This document shows positions 10,884 through 20,476 of a stretch of 64,000 bases of DNA, piece after piece. The first letter of the stretch is position 1, and every line of letters begins with the position of its first letter. Under the pieces are notes generated by a model, which did not search any database, was not told where the DNA came from, and saw only the letters and a program-made list of their open reading frames with translations. Made by a program: the position numbers and the translations under genes. The stretch is from Amblyomma americanum (Eukaryota; Arthropoda; Arachnida; Ixodida; Ixodidae): NCBI RefSeq assembly GCF_052857255.1, contig NC_135497.1, forward strand, positions 349,200,799 through 349,264,798. The letters run 5' to 3'.

Positions 10884-12118
10884 TATAGGAGGTATTCACA
10901 TGACGTCATCCGCAAGGGGCGCTAGTGGCCGGCGCGGCATTCGCCATGTTGGTGGTCGCGCGCGGCAGCAGCAGCATTTACCTGGCTTGTGATGTGTGAA
11001 ATGTGACTGTATTTAGCGTCTCGCCGCAGATCATTTCTGTCCGACCCGTAACACCGTGTGACTAAGTGGATACGCCGTGAACTGCGCGATGCAGAAATAG
11101 CAGGCACGCTGAAAATGTTACATTTTGTGAAAACGTCGACTCGTAGGAATGTGCAGGTGCCGGCGTGGTGTGCGACGTACTACAAGACGGCTGCCGTGCG
11201 TTGAATTCATCGATATTGAGGTCCGCCTTGTGCACGGCGTAAGTTTGCCGACAGGCCGATGAATTAAAGTATGCAAATCTATGAGAGGGGGCAATTGCTT
11301 GACAAGCGGTCGAGCCGAACATCCGTGCTGAGGGTGCCGACGGCCGAAGTGCCGTTTTTCACCTAGGTGAGTAGTTAAACGTGTATGTTCGTTTACCTAG
11401 CTTAACTTGTCATCTCTGTCTGCTGAAAGTGACGTGTTACTACTGAATGTAGCGGAATTGCTGCACATCGCGTTGCTGCGAACCGGCCTACAGATTCCAG
11501 GTCTTGTGTACTGGAAGCAACGTTACGTTTCTTCAAACCTGCAAAACATTCTTGCTGTCTGCCATTCGTGCTGCGAGTGCATGACAGTATTTGCTCGACC
11601 ATTTTGTCGCGTAAACAAAGCAGCTATGACACAATATGCTTTTTTGCTGAAACAATGAGTATTCGGCGGTTCGCGGACTACAGCCGCTGGAAATATGAGT
11701 TTCAGCAGCGTCCGCTTAGGAATATGGGTAATTAATCATGTGCTGTGTTATCCACTATGTGTGCTGCATGAGTAGCTGACAGTTATGAACTGATATTAAA
11801 AGCTGCAAGTCGTTTACATTCTTGCGTGCAATGCAGCCGGCCAGTTTTGCTGCCGAGTTGCGGCACGCAGCTCAGTTAAATCACGGCACAGAATTCCGCT
11901 GCAAACTTTATGCACAATAAGCATTCTAAAAAGAAAATTGAACGTTGTCGCATTTAACAACGTGCAAAGGTGTTACGGATCACCAACAATTCAGGCCGGA
12001 TACCTCACGGCGCACCGTGACACTGCGCGATCTTTCGCGAAACGACCACAAACATGCGCGTTTGCCGCGGCGACGCTTTCGCCGTCTGGTAGCGCGGCCT
12101 CAGTGAATACCTCCTATA
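10884..12118. mobile_element. Non-autonomous TIR DNA transposon (1.24 kb) inside gypsy RNase H
   Basis: The segment begins TATAGGAGGTATTCAC at 10884-10899 and ends with the exact reverse complement at 12103-12118. The similarity of the two ends extends inward more weakly to CATGTTGG and CATGTTTG. It interrupts the RNase H reading between LAIV and AIKRF, so the boundaries are well placed. TATA at both ends is either a palindromic 4-bp target duplication or part of the TIR; with one TATA left, the host frame is preserved. No transposase domain is visible. A TGACGTCA motif lies 16 bp inside the left end. Confidence 0.82.
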
Positions 12119-12550
12119 CAATGGCCAAGCACTCCTTCTAAACTGCTGCGTACGCCTTCTCTCTGGGAAGTAGCTTGCGACTCGCGTACGCGACGGGATG
12201 CAGAAGTTCGTCTTTTTCCTGCAACAGTACTGCCCCAACCCCTTGATCTTAGGCGTCGGTACGAAGCACAAATGGCTTGCTGAAATCCGCAACCTGTAGG
12301 ATGGGGGCCTCTGAGAGCAGTTGTTTCAGGCTGTCAAAGGCTTGTTCTTCGTTATCCCCCACCTAACGCTATTTGGTGCGAGTTTTTTGGTCAGGTCTGT
12401 CAGAGGTGCGGTAACAGTTGCGTAACTCGGGATGAATTCACGATAGTATCCCGCTAGGCCCAAAAAGGCTCGGATTTGGCGTTTGGCTATCGGTCGTAGG
12501 GCTTGGCGGAACCTGCCCAGTGTTGATTCCATCGGGCCAAGGGTCCCCTT
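12119..12550 (-). pseudogene. Gypsy RT connection and RNase H, N-terminal part
   Basis: The minus strand reads KRQIRAFLGLAGYYREFIPSY, given as RAFLGLAGYYREF, then APLTDLTKK, SVRWG, and AFDSLKQLLSEAPIL, the standard Ty3/Gypsy RT thumb and connection. RNase H follows with RTDA (catalytic aspartate), GVGAVLLQEKDELLHPVAY and ASRKLLPREKAYA. Two in-frame stops are visible, one in the DASDQG block and one before KECLAIV. The RT fingers and palm, with the catalytic aspartates, are absent. Upstream sequence jumps straight to integrase. Confidence 0.9.
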
Positions 12551-13096
12551 CCGAGTTGTGGGCTTGAGGGGCCCAATAATATCTATAGCCACCCGGCGAA
12601 ACGGCGTGTCATCCAGAGGCATTTTCTCAAGGGGCACCTTTTTGACTGATTCCCGTGAGGCTGTCTTCTGGCAGCTGTCGCACGGCGCCACAACCCGACT
12701 AGCGTCACCATGCACGCCGGGCCAGAATAAATTAGCCAGAATGCGGTCACAAGTCTTTTTGTGCCCCAAATGACCTGCCATCAGTCCGCAGTGCGCGAGG
12801 CGGAGAACCTTGTTTCGGTGCTGAAAGGGGACAACCAGCTGTAAAGTACCCGAGCCTGACTCTGGTAGGAACTGGCGATAGAGCATGTCATCTCTTAGCA
12901 GAAAGGTGTACGAGCCCCCTCCCTTGCACCGGACCTTTCCCTCTTCCTTCTTCATCTGAAAACAACGCCGGAGGGTCTCGTCCGCTTGTTTGGCTCGGCT
13001 AATCTGCGTCGGGGTGACTTCTGTCATCGCGGTTGGTACTCGTAACTTGCGGAACGTCTCCGACAATTGCTGCCTGGACTGTTGACGGGTGGTCAC
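12551..13096 (-). pseudogene. Gypsy integrase N-terminal (HHCC) domain, placed upstream of RT
   Basis: Within a 256-codon open frame (12326-13096) the minus strand reads LAHCGLMAGHLGHKKT, then about 30 residues, then APCDSCQK: an HHCC zinc-binding integrase N-terminus. It continues into FRRVAIDIIGPL, the start of the integrase catalytic core. The core breaks off after PTTRKG near 12550, and the same frame continues directly into RT-connection sequence. An internal deletion therefore removed the rest of integrase and most of RT. Integrase upstream of RT is the copia-like order known for Gmr1-like Ty3/Gypsy elements. Confidence 0.85.
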
Positions 13097-13327
13097 GGCC
13101 GCCGTGGGTGCGGGCTCGTCCGTGGTACTTGGCTGTCCCTGTACGGGATCCGATGCACCCGCTTCGGTCCCTTCGATACTCAGGGCTATTCCCCTCTAAG
13201 TCGCGTCGGGCTCGGGCGGATGCCTGGCGCCGTCGATATTCCCGAGAATTAGGTCGAACAGTGGCGATTCCATACAGCCGGCCAGCACCTCTCCCCTATA
13301 GTAAGGTGTGTCAACTTGAATTCGCGC

Positions 13328-13585
13328 CTAGGGTAGCGTTTTGACCGAGCGGTCCACCAGGTAAACGGCTCGGTGTCGGCCAGTAAGTTGGGACTTTGTT
13401 ACAAGGTCTCGGTTGACAATAACAATGTTACACCCCGTATCTCTCAACACCTTTATCCTCAGCCCAGCAATGAGGCCTTCAACGACGCGAAGGACCCCGG
13501 ACTCTTGGGCCCTGCCGAGGTTCACCACTGGCAGGAACTGGCCATCTTTCAGCTCTAGATAGCCGTTTTGAATGCAGGCCGACAC
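13328..13585 (-). pseudogene. Gypsy aspartic protease
   Basis: The frame gives LPVVNLGRAQESGVLRV, then AGLRIKVLRDTGCNIVIVNRD. The DTG triad at about 13433-13441 is the retroviral-type aspartic protease active site, where DTG or DSG is expected. The protease cleaves the gag-pol polyprotein. It lies 3' of the CCHC knuckle and 5' of integrase on the minus strand, the standard position. A stop at 13328 separates it from the downstream pol frame. Confidence 0.82.
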
Positions 13586-13639
13586 GTCTTTTGCTCCAGG
13601 GCGTGCCCGGTTGCCCTGCTCAGGATTTCTCCGGCTCTC

Positions 13640-13690
13640 CTTGCAATGCGCCGCTACGTGCCCCGGTCGCGCGCAAATGTAGCAGCTTGG
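13640..13690 (-). pseudogene. Gag CCHC zinc knuckle
   Basis: The minus strand reads CYICARPGHVAAHC, a perfect CX2CX4HX4C knuckle, the nucleic-acid-binding signature of retroelement nucleocapsid. It sits between gag and protease in a frame different from the flanking open frames, so at least one shift lies on each side. Confidence 0.85.
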
Positions 13691-13771
13691 TGTGGTTGAT
13701 ACTGCCGCGGGTGGCGGTTTTCCCTGGTGGCCCTTGCGGCCAGCGTCGGAGGAATTGTCTACGGGCCGGTC

Positions 13772-14599
13772 CTAACGTTTCAGTTCACGCCGGCCAAAGT
13801 ATGTGGACCCCCTAGCGGTGACATAGTTGTCTGCCCTTTGTAGCAACTCATTCTGATCGCCCGCCGTTCTCTCCTTCAGGAAGGTAGCCATCGACGGCGT
13901 GCAGTTCTCTAGAAACTGCTCCCTCAAAAGGAGGCTCTTGAAACCCTCGTAGGTCTGCTCGCACGAAGAGAGCTGTACCCACCGCTCCCAGTAATTCTCT
14001 AATCGGGAGAAGAACTGGGACGGGGTTTTGTGCTCGTGGGGGACTTCTGTCCGGAACTTCTGTCGAAATCCCTCCTCCGTCAAGCGGAAACGAAGCAGAA
14101 GAGCTCGCTTGACCTTGCCATAGTCTACCGCATCCGCTCCCGGCATGCGGCCAAAAACGCTCAACGCCTCTCCCGCAAGGCACGTGCTAAGGGCAGTAGC
14201 CCACTGGTCTCGCGGCGACTTCTACGCCCGTGCAACTCATTCGAACCGTGTCAGGTAGGCGTCCAAGTCGTCCGTTTTATCGTTAAACGGCGCCATTAGC
14301 TCATATGGACTGACGACCGTGAAACGCGATGTAGGTTCGCTTTGAACCAAAGCGGAATCTGAACCAGCGCTCCCGCCACCCTCGCCTCTCGCGTGGAGAA
14401 TTTGTAGTTCAGCGCTCAGCTCGAGCATTCGACGAGCGGAGCGCGCCTTGTCCCTTTCTTCCTCCTCGAGCAGCCGCTGCTCTTCTTCTTTAAAGCGCTC
14501 GCGCTGTTTCGCACTCTCATCTCTGAGGAATTCCTGGAGGGTGACCCCATCGAAGCCTAGCTGCTTCCCGAGCGCAATTATTTTTTCTAACTCTGCCAT
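13772..14599 (-). pseudogene. Gag with SCAN-like capsid region, frameshifted
   Basis: Two open frames form one gag. The first (14237-14599) starts MAELEKIIALGKQLG, has a highly charged coiled coil rich in EEEER and RDKARSARR, and ends APFNDKTDDLDAYLTRFE. The second (13772-14164) reads LLLRFRLTEEGFRQKFR, then TPSQFFSRLENYWERW, then TYEGFKSLLLREQFL and ATFLKERTAGDQNELLQRAD. The pattern LTEEGFRxKFR...RL..yl.rW...EQFL...flKER is that of SCAN domains and Gmr1-like capsids. A frameshift lies between 14165 and 14237. Capsid function is inferred from the family. Confidence 0.83.
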
Positions 14600-14691
14600 T
14601 GCACCAACGGTTCTTTGTTCTCAGTTCTGACAGTACGTGAGATATTACTTGAACGCTATGCCTCGCGGTCACGGCCAATCGTGGTCACCAA

Positions 14692-14709
14692 GTCCTGTCG
14701 CGGACGCCA
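14692..14709 (-). other. Putative primer-binding site of the Gmr1-like element
   Basis: A few bases 3' of the 5' LTR end, the minus strand reads TGGCGTCCGCGACAGG, the TGG-starting form expected for annealing to a tRNA 3' CCA end. The tRNA is not identified. The gap of about five bases from the LTR end may mean the LTR boundary I set at 14715 is slightly off. Confidence 0.5.
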
Positions 14710-14714
14710 GTTAG

Positions 14715-15839
14715 TCAAGATATCGTGGGCGGCTGTGGTGTTGGTTGGCGCCGAAGTTACAATTAATCGGGCCAACCTGCCCACCACTGCACTCTCCGTA
14801 AGGTCGGAGGGGGAGGAGCGACAAACTTCTCCACCTCGCGTGCGAAAGATTGTGATTCGACTGCTGACCGGCGTTAGGGGCCACGCCTAATAAGTCGTTG
14901 ACCGGAGGCATGAGGCGTAGGCAAGTTCCGTAGCGAATTAATTTAATTAGGCAAACAACAACCAAGTATTACGATATGCCCGACAAGGTAGCACCGTACA
15001 CTGACGTGACGCAAATAACACAAGCACCAATTGAACACGTTAACACAACAATTAACACAAAGAAAGAAACATCAGGGTCATTGCTATACAAAAATGTTAC
15101 GATACGGAAATACAGTAACAAGGATTACAACGAGAAACACAGAAAGCAAAAATACAAAGATAAGAGTTGAAGTGAGTGGTGAGAAACGATGGCTTAGCTG
15201 CGGAGTGGCAAGGTCCGGTCGCAGGGAGCGTCGAGCTGCGGTGGCTCGTCGCGGGACTGATGGGGGCTTGCGAATACGGGCGAACTTGGGCCTCGCGTCA
15301 TCGGGACCACCGTCGCGCGCGCTACGCGTCAGATATCCGCCTAGGCTCCTTGCCGACCACTTCCCTGGCTGACCTCACTCACGACTGCACGCACCGAAAT
15401 CTCCAGAACAACTGCCAGCGCGCGGCGTTCCCGTCGCCCGCTTCGCATGGAAATGAATGAGAAAAAAAACACAGGGAAAAAAAGACTCTTCAGGAGCCAC
15501 GCACACAGGAATGCAGCTCGCAAAAAGAAAAAAAAGAACACACGAAAAAATGTCGAAAGAATTCTTGCACAATGCCTTAATCCCACGAGGAGTCCTTGGG
15601 GCCGCGAGCAGTGCGGGACATCAATCCGCTTCTGCTGTTCCCAACATGTGCAATCGCTTGCCACCTGTATAAAAACAATGCTAGGAGGGCGGGTGGGAGT
15701 AGTTTTGAGTGACCCCTCCAACGCTATGGTGAGAATGCCGTTCCCCGAGGGGAAGGGGGAAAAAGTCGGCACCGCTCCGCGACATGTTTCGGGGAAACAA
15801 AGGACAAAGCTGGACAGGGCAGGCATGAACTTTGCGACA
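14715..15839 (-). repeat. 5' LTR of the Gmr1-like element
   Basis: On the minus strand the LTR starts TGTCGCAAAGTTCATGCC at 15839 and ends near 14715 with ATATCTTGA. It pairs with 9119-10257. The right flank is GTGTTTAT, matching the left flank of the other LTR. Its outer 90 bp are also present at 30014-30110 as the left end of a segmental duplication. Confidence 0.85.
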
Positions 15840-16812
15840 GTGTTTATATAGACTTCTCGAAGGCATTCGATAGCATAAACCATGTTACTTTGTTAAAAAA
15901 AACTGGAAGTATATGGAATACGTGGAATACCTCTCGAACTCGTAGTCTTACCTCGAAAACAGAATGCAGTTTGTTTCCATGCAGGAAATTTTATCCACTT
16001 GCCAACCAATAAAAGCAGGTGTCCCCCACGGGAGCATACTTGGCCCACTATTATTTAATTTTTACATAAATGATATTACGAGTATTAGTTGCAACGCAGA
16101 ATACATAACATATGCAGACGACACGAGAATATTTTTCGCAGTCGCTCCTATCATTCTCTTCAATCCCAAATAAACAACACTCTTGAAAACTGGCCACCTG
16201 GAGTGCAATAAATTTTTACAGATTAATGTTAATAAAACAAAGGCAATTATTTTCACTACCAGACAAGCAGCCAGCGCTCCAGAGATGACGTCCACCTTAG
16301 GCGACGCAGATATAGAAAGCGTAGATTCTGTCAAATGTCTTGTTGTCCACTTTCACAAAAATGTCCTGGGACACGCACGTTTACCACGTGACCACACAGA
16401 TTGCAAAAGGTGCTGGAGTCATAACTAAATATAAATCGTACTTACCGACGGCTGTTAAATTACACATTTACAATTCACTTTTCCTTTCACATGTTCACTA
16501 CTGCCTCTTAGTGTGGGGCAAACAAAAATTGCTAATTTAAATCGCATACATGTCCTACAGAAAAGAGCGATCGGCAGCATAGCAAATGTTCATTATCGTG
16601 AACACACGCCCGAACGTTTCATTAAATTTGACATTCTTTCCATCCATCATATGTACTCATTCTACCTTGCAAAGCGATATAAGTATGACTCGCATGAAAT
16701 TCTCCGTACACTTGCAAACTTGCCCCTCAAACATGACCGTACAATACACGCACTAATCAAATTTGGAAAATTCCTTACTCACAATGGCTGCCTTGTATAT
16801 ATTGACCTTTAA
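15840..16812 (+). pseudogene. CR1/L2-like LINE reverse transcriptase, C-terminal half
   Basis: Directly after the LTR element the translation reads VFIDFSKAFDSINHVTLL, the RT motif A with its aspartate. It continues with AGVPHGSILGPLLFNFYINDI (motif B, read in pieces AGVPHGS and ILGPLLFNFYINDI) and ITYADDTRIFF, motif C with the catalytic YADD. Stops and frame changes follow near 16150 and 16330. Later blocks VWGKQKLL-like and HVLQKRAIGSI are the standard CR1/L2 C-terminal region. It joins 8224-9118 across the insertion. Confidence 0.87.
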
Positions 16813-17022
16813 TTGTGGCTCGAGGATGAGTGTATATTATTTAGTATTGCATATTATACGTACTGACTGTTACACTTTCTAATGTTTAAAGATGTATATT
16901 TCTAAATCTTCCACTGTATATGCCTTGTAAATAGGGGGCTCGAAGCTCGTCAAGTGGAAACTTCCACTTTTTTCTTCGAGCCCTCGTCCTCCGTTAACCT
17001 TTTTCTGAGAAAGAAGTAAAAT

Positions 17023-17044
17023 ATTGATTGATTGATTGATTGAT

Positions 17045-17125
<81 letters not shown>

Positions 17126-17126
17126 C
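17023..17126 (+). repeat. (GATT)n microsatellite, LINE 3' tail
   Basis: About 26 units of GATT, with one interruption (GATC near 17043), follow AGAAGTAAAATATT, the LINE 3' end. Microsatellite 3' tails are typical of CR1/L2 elements. The paired copy at 31485-31553 is shorter, consistent with slippage. Confidence 0.92.
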
Positions 17127-17257
17127 ACTCTTTGCTCTCCCCTTTTTCAACTATTCTACATTCTGCACGGGGTAGCGAGTGTGGCTCGGCTTCAGCCAGT
17201 GGGCAGGCCTGTGTACTTTCCTCTTCATTCTTCCTGTCAGCAACAGCAGCAGCACCA

Positions 17258-17302
17258 GCTACTGATCCGGAGTACCTTGGTTCGAACCAGACCGCGGCGG
17301 CT
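17258..17302 (+). repeat. tRNA-headed SINE fragment (box B region)
   Basis: The words CTACTGATCCGGAGTACC, GGTTCGAACCAG and CCGCGGCGGCT are the distal head of the common tick SINE, including a good box B. The rest is missing. It lies between LINE-derived 3' sequence (17127-17230) with a short CAG-rich tract and a minus-strand LINE, and is duplicated at about 31683-31728. Confidence 0.6.
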
Positions 17303-18880
17303 CATTCGGTCGAGAGAGGTCGCTGTGGCAAGAATACGGTGTGTGGCCGGCGTCGCCACGCACTTTAGGTAGTGGCGGTATGGAGCCTGGGAATCTGTGC
17401 AAATTTCAGTTACGTTTTTGTCAATGGTGGAGTAGGCCAACGCAAGTGCGATGGCGGCTCCTTCCGCCTCTGCAGGCGAATTAGTTCGTATAGTGGCAGC
17501 GGCCCTCACTGTGCCGTCTTCAGAGGCTGCGGCTGCACTGAAAATCCTACTTTAGAATTTTCTGCCACGTCGACAAAGGATATCCGAGCGGTCGCTGTAT
17601 GTTTTGTCGTAATAGCTCGCTCCAGCCGGCCGTCTATTCTGATGGAGGCTAGCGCTCATATTGCGCGGTCGGGACTTTTGATATATGTGATTCTGCGTGC
17701 GCAGAGAAATCATGTAAGGTGTAGGACTTGTTGTGGTGGGAACGGGAGGATTGAGACGTAGCTGTCGCAGTAGGCGTTGTCCTGTTTCCGTGCAAGTCAG
17801 GCGCACAAACTGACCTATATTAATTCGCTCATGATATTGTGGGTACCAGTGGCCAGGAGACGTTCTGTGCTCACCGTCCGTGGAATACGTAGGGCGGAGG
17901 TAACAGCCATGCGTATTAGAGCGTCTGCCTTTTGTGTTTGGTTCTGAGTGAGAATGTGGTATGGGGTGGTGGTATGTACTGCGGCTAATGGTTAGTGCAT
18001 TTTACATATTGAGGGTCTCGCGTTATGGCAGCCTATGATTGCGTGCTGCCACCCACCTGATTAGTGAAGCGACCTGTTTGGTCTGTCTTTGCAAGAAAAT
18101 AAGGGTGGCGGTTGAATCGAGTGTGTTGCTAATGAGAAGGCCGAGAATCCTCACCTGAGACACATGGGCACTGGATTCCCGTACATGTGCAGTTCAATGA
18201 GGGGGGGGGGGGGGGAGCGGATTCAGCTGCAAGAGTTTCGATTTATTTGGAGAGAAAATGAGGCCTGTGTTTGCTAAATGGGTGTTGGTGATGTCTGTGG
18301 TAGATTGCACGATATCCTGGGTTGTTTCAAAGGATCCTCCCGTTGTCCAGAGGTTTATATCTACGGCGTAATGGCTGTGTGGAGGCTTGGGATAGCAGCA
18401 AGGGCCTTTGCCAGTGGCAAAAGGGCAATGTTAAGAATTAAAGGTGATTGGAATGCCACTTGTGGGGTACCCCGGTTAGGCAGGGGGAAAGGCAGGGCGG
18501 CAATATCCCCAAGGTGGAGTTCTGCCGTGCGTCCCTGAAGAAAGGCCCGAATATATTGCCATACGCGGGTGCGCCAGCCCGTGGGGCTAATGTCAAGATA
18601 TTGTCATGGCTTATTGTGTAGAAAGTCTTATGAATATCCACGGCCAGTATGGCTAGTATGTTTTGAACGGAAACCAAATTGAACGTTGTAGAGAAAGCCT
18701 GTTGTTTCTAGGAACGGTTGCAGGCGATCGAGAATGACATGCTCGAAGAGCTTGCCGACACAGTTCGTTAAGGCGATGGGGCGAACATTTTGAAGGGTGA
18801 GAGTTTTTCCTGGTTTGGATATAAATCGCATGATAGCACTGACACCCCACAGCGCACGGGCGCATTGGCGTTTCGTCTGC
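17303..18880 (-). pseudogene. I-type LINE ORF2 (RT and RNase H), minus strand, decayed
   Basis: The minus strand carries RT blocks FISKPGKTLTLQNVRPIALT, then NCVGKLFEHVILDRLQPFLE and NVQFGFRSKHTS, then ILAVDIHKTFYTISHDNIL (motif A region). Farther along are RNase H blocks AEAEGAAIALALAYS and EICTDSQAPYRHYL. RT followed by RNase H marks the I/R1 group. Motif C and the endonuclease are not readable, and frames change repeatedly. The same fossil is present in the duplication at 31720-33300. Confidence 0.8.
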
Positions 18881-18908
18881 ATCGAAACACAGCCGCCGCG
18901 GTAGGGTT
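18879..18908 (-). repeat. SINE fragment (minus strand)
   Basis: On the minus strand AACCCTACCGCGGCGGCTG followed by TGTTTCGATG matches the start of the body of the common tick SINE. Only about 30 bp remain. Confidence 0.5.
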
Positions 18909-19249
18909 ATAATTTTTCAGCGCCTTCAACGCTTAACGTGTCCGTGATAAACAGGCGTCCGCAAAACAATCCGCAAAGCACAGTTAATTCTGCACATTCC
19001 GCTGACTCTGGTGTGTAGCACACAAAACAGCACAGCACGCAGCTAAGGGAACGGACTGATAAAAAAATTTGGAAGACGCTTAAGCTTCGTCTGTAAGAGT
19101 GAGACGGGAAAGCGTGTTGAAGCGTTGCCAAGGAATGCACGGAACGCCATCGCCCGTTCGCCGCGACACGTGGCTTGTTGGACAATTTAAGGAAAGGACA
19201 AATGTCACACAATTATCGCTGTACACCCGTACTGCACCTTAAGGGAAGG

Positions 19250-19390
19250 AAAATCTCTTCCCTTTCGGTGCAGGTTCAGGTGTCCACCGAGATGCGCCAT
19301 TTCTCGCTAACGGCCAACGCCGCCGACGCCGACGGCCCCGGCTTTTCTGCGACACGAGCTCCTTATCGCTGTAGCGTTAAAATTTGGAGC
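19250..19390 (+). repeat. SINE 3' end scrap followed by a recurrent tick repeat
   Basis: CTTCCCTTTCGGTGCAGGTT and CAGGTGTCCACCGAGATGCG resemble the SINE 3' region with a short internal deletion. The following block, GCCGCCGACGCCGACGG and TTCTGCGACACGAGCTCC, then TGTAGCGTTAAAA, is one I recognise as scattered widely in tick genomes. Its origin is unknown to me. It is repeated at about 33655-33795. Confidence 0.5.
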
Positions 19391-19762
19391 GGACACTTAG
19401 GCTCGATCTTAAGGGCATTGCGCGATAGCATGATGAGATCAGCTTTCCATACTAAGCAGTTCGACACGTTATAACACATTTTTTAATCGTTTCAATTGTT
19501 GAGTTGATCAAATACACGCTATATATATTCCTCGTTAGTGTCATTAAGCAACGGCTTTTCATTCCGAGAATTTGGACACTTTTGAACCCCCTTTATTTCA
19601 AATTTTTATGTGTTACATTTCTCGAAATATTCAGTGAATCAAATATTAAATAATTCTACTAACTCGTCATCCCCTATCACATATCAGTCAGTCATCCATC
19701 ACACCACAAATTATCATGACGCGATTTTTTTTTACGCAGCCTAGGATTATTTCCGCGAAGCG

Positions 19763-20476
19763 GTGTCAACTATTATTAATACGCCGACGGCTTTTCTTCC
19801 GAACGAGCTGCATACGTTACCGCGTAATGATGGAGAAATCACTCATTGGCATAATATGAGGCTAATGCACGAGAACATGGCGCGCATGAAAGAGAAGTTG
19901 GACATATTGAGCACACGAGTACAGAAAATGGAAATGTATCTAAACAACACATTAGTACCGGCAATGGAGAGGATTTTTTCACAACACATCGCTGCGCAAG
20001 GCCCACCTCGCGACGGTCTCACTGCAAGCGAAGGGGGCTACAATAGTCAACATGCAGTGACAAATAAGACACGAAATCTCCGCGTCTGGCAATGGAACTG
20101 CAGTGGGATCTCCTCAAAAAAGGCGGTTCTCCTGCAGCTCGTCAAACCAGAAACCGAGAAGCCACACGTCATTATGCTACAAGAAACACTCACAACCGAG
20201 CTGGCCCCTCCGGGCTATAAGGCCGAAGGCCACAGAAACGAGCAAGGCAGAGGCGTCGCGTTACTGATTGGAAAGAAGATCCCGTACATTCGGCATGACA
20301 TCCGCCACACCGCCTCCTATCTAGAACACCTCATGATCGAGATCAGACCGAACAACCACGTGGGGAACAACAAAGCATCTTCCTCACAAATCTGTACAGT
20401 AGCCCTAAGGATACCAGGCAAGGGTTCAGAGGCATTCTGGGCAAGATTGCGCACATCGCCAAAGATAGTCCGCTGA
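19763..20476 (+). pseudogene. LINE A ORF1 end fused in frame to ORF2 endonuclease
   Basis: The 237-codon open frame begins in the coiled coil of ORF1 (MKEKLDILSTRVQKMEMYLN, then NTLVPAMERIFSQHIAAQG). It then passes, without a stop, into ORF2 (RVWQWNCSGISSKKAVLL, LQETLTTELAPPGY), the APE endonuclease start. In the sister copy near 34462 the two ORFs overlap in different frames at CATGGCAGTGAC. Here one G is missing (CATGCAGTGAC, about 20051), which creates the fusion. The true ORF1 start is missing. The frame stops at 20476. Confidence 0.85.

Larger units (their letters stand above)
9119..15839 (-). mobile_element. Ty3/Gypsy LTR retrotransposon with Gmr1-like domain order, decayed
   Basis: Two LTRs of about 1.1 kb (9119-10257 and 14715-15839) enclose a minus-strand internal region. 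The order is gag with a SCAN-like fold sequence, CCHC knuckle, DTG protease, integrase HHCC domain, then RT connection and RNase H, then the 3' LTR. No integrase follows RNase H. The element lies between copies of GTGTTTAT (9112-9119 and 15840-15847). The exact duplication length is ambiguous by a few bases because the LTR ends are not clean. The middle of pol is deleted, and a TIR DNA transposon splits RNase H. It lies in RT motif A of the host LINE. Confidence 0.88.
6241..17126 (+). mobile_element. CR1/L2-like LINE, split by a Ty3/Gypsy insertion
   Basis: The order is 5'UTR monomers, ORF1 (6600-7331), ORF2 endonuclease and RT (7342-9118), a 6.7-kb LTR element (9119-15839), the rest of the RT (15840-16812), a 3'UTR and a (GATT)n tail ending at 17126. 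RT motif A becomes continuous (GVYIDFSKAFD) once the LTR element and one copy of the target duplication are removed. The microsatellite 3' tail and absence of RNase H fit CR1/L2 elements. A roughly 200-bp 3'UTR segment that is present in the second copy (31.05-31.24 kb) is missing here near 16785. Confidence 0.88.

Noticed and set aside
16950..17150. Open frame encoding a repeated INQS peptide (minus strand)
   Set aside because: It is only the translation of the (GATT)n microsatellite; the same occurs at 31339-31578.
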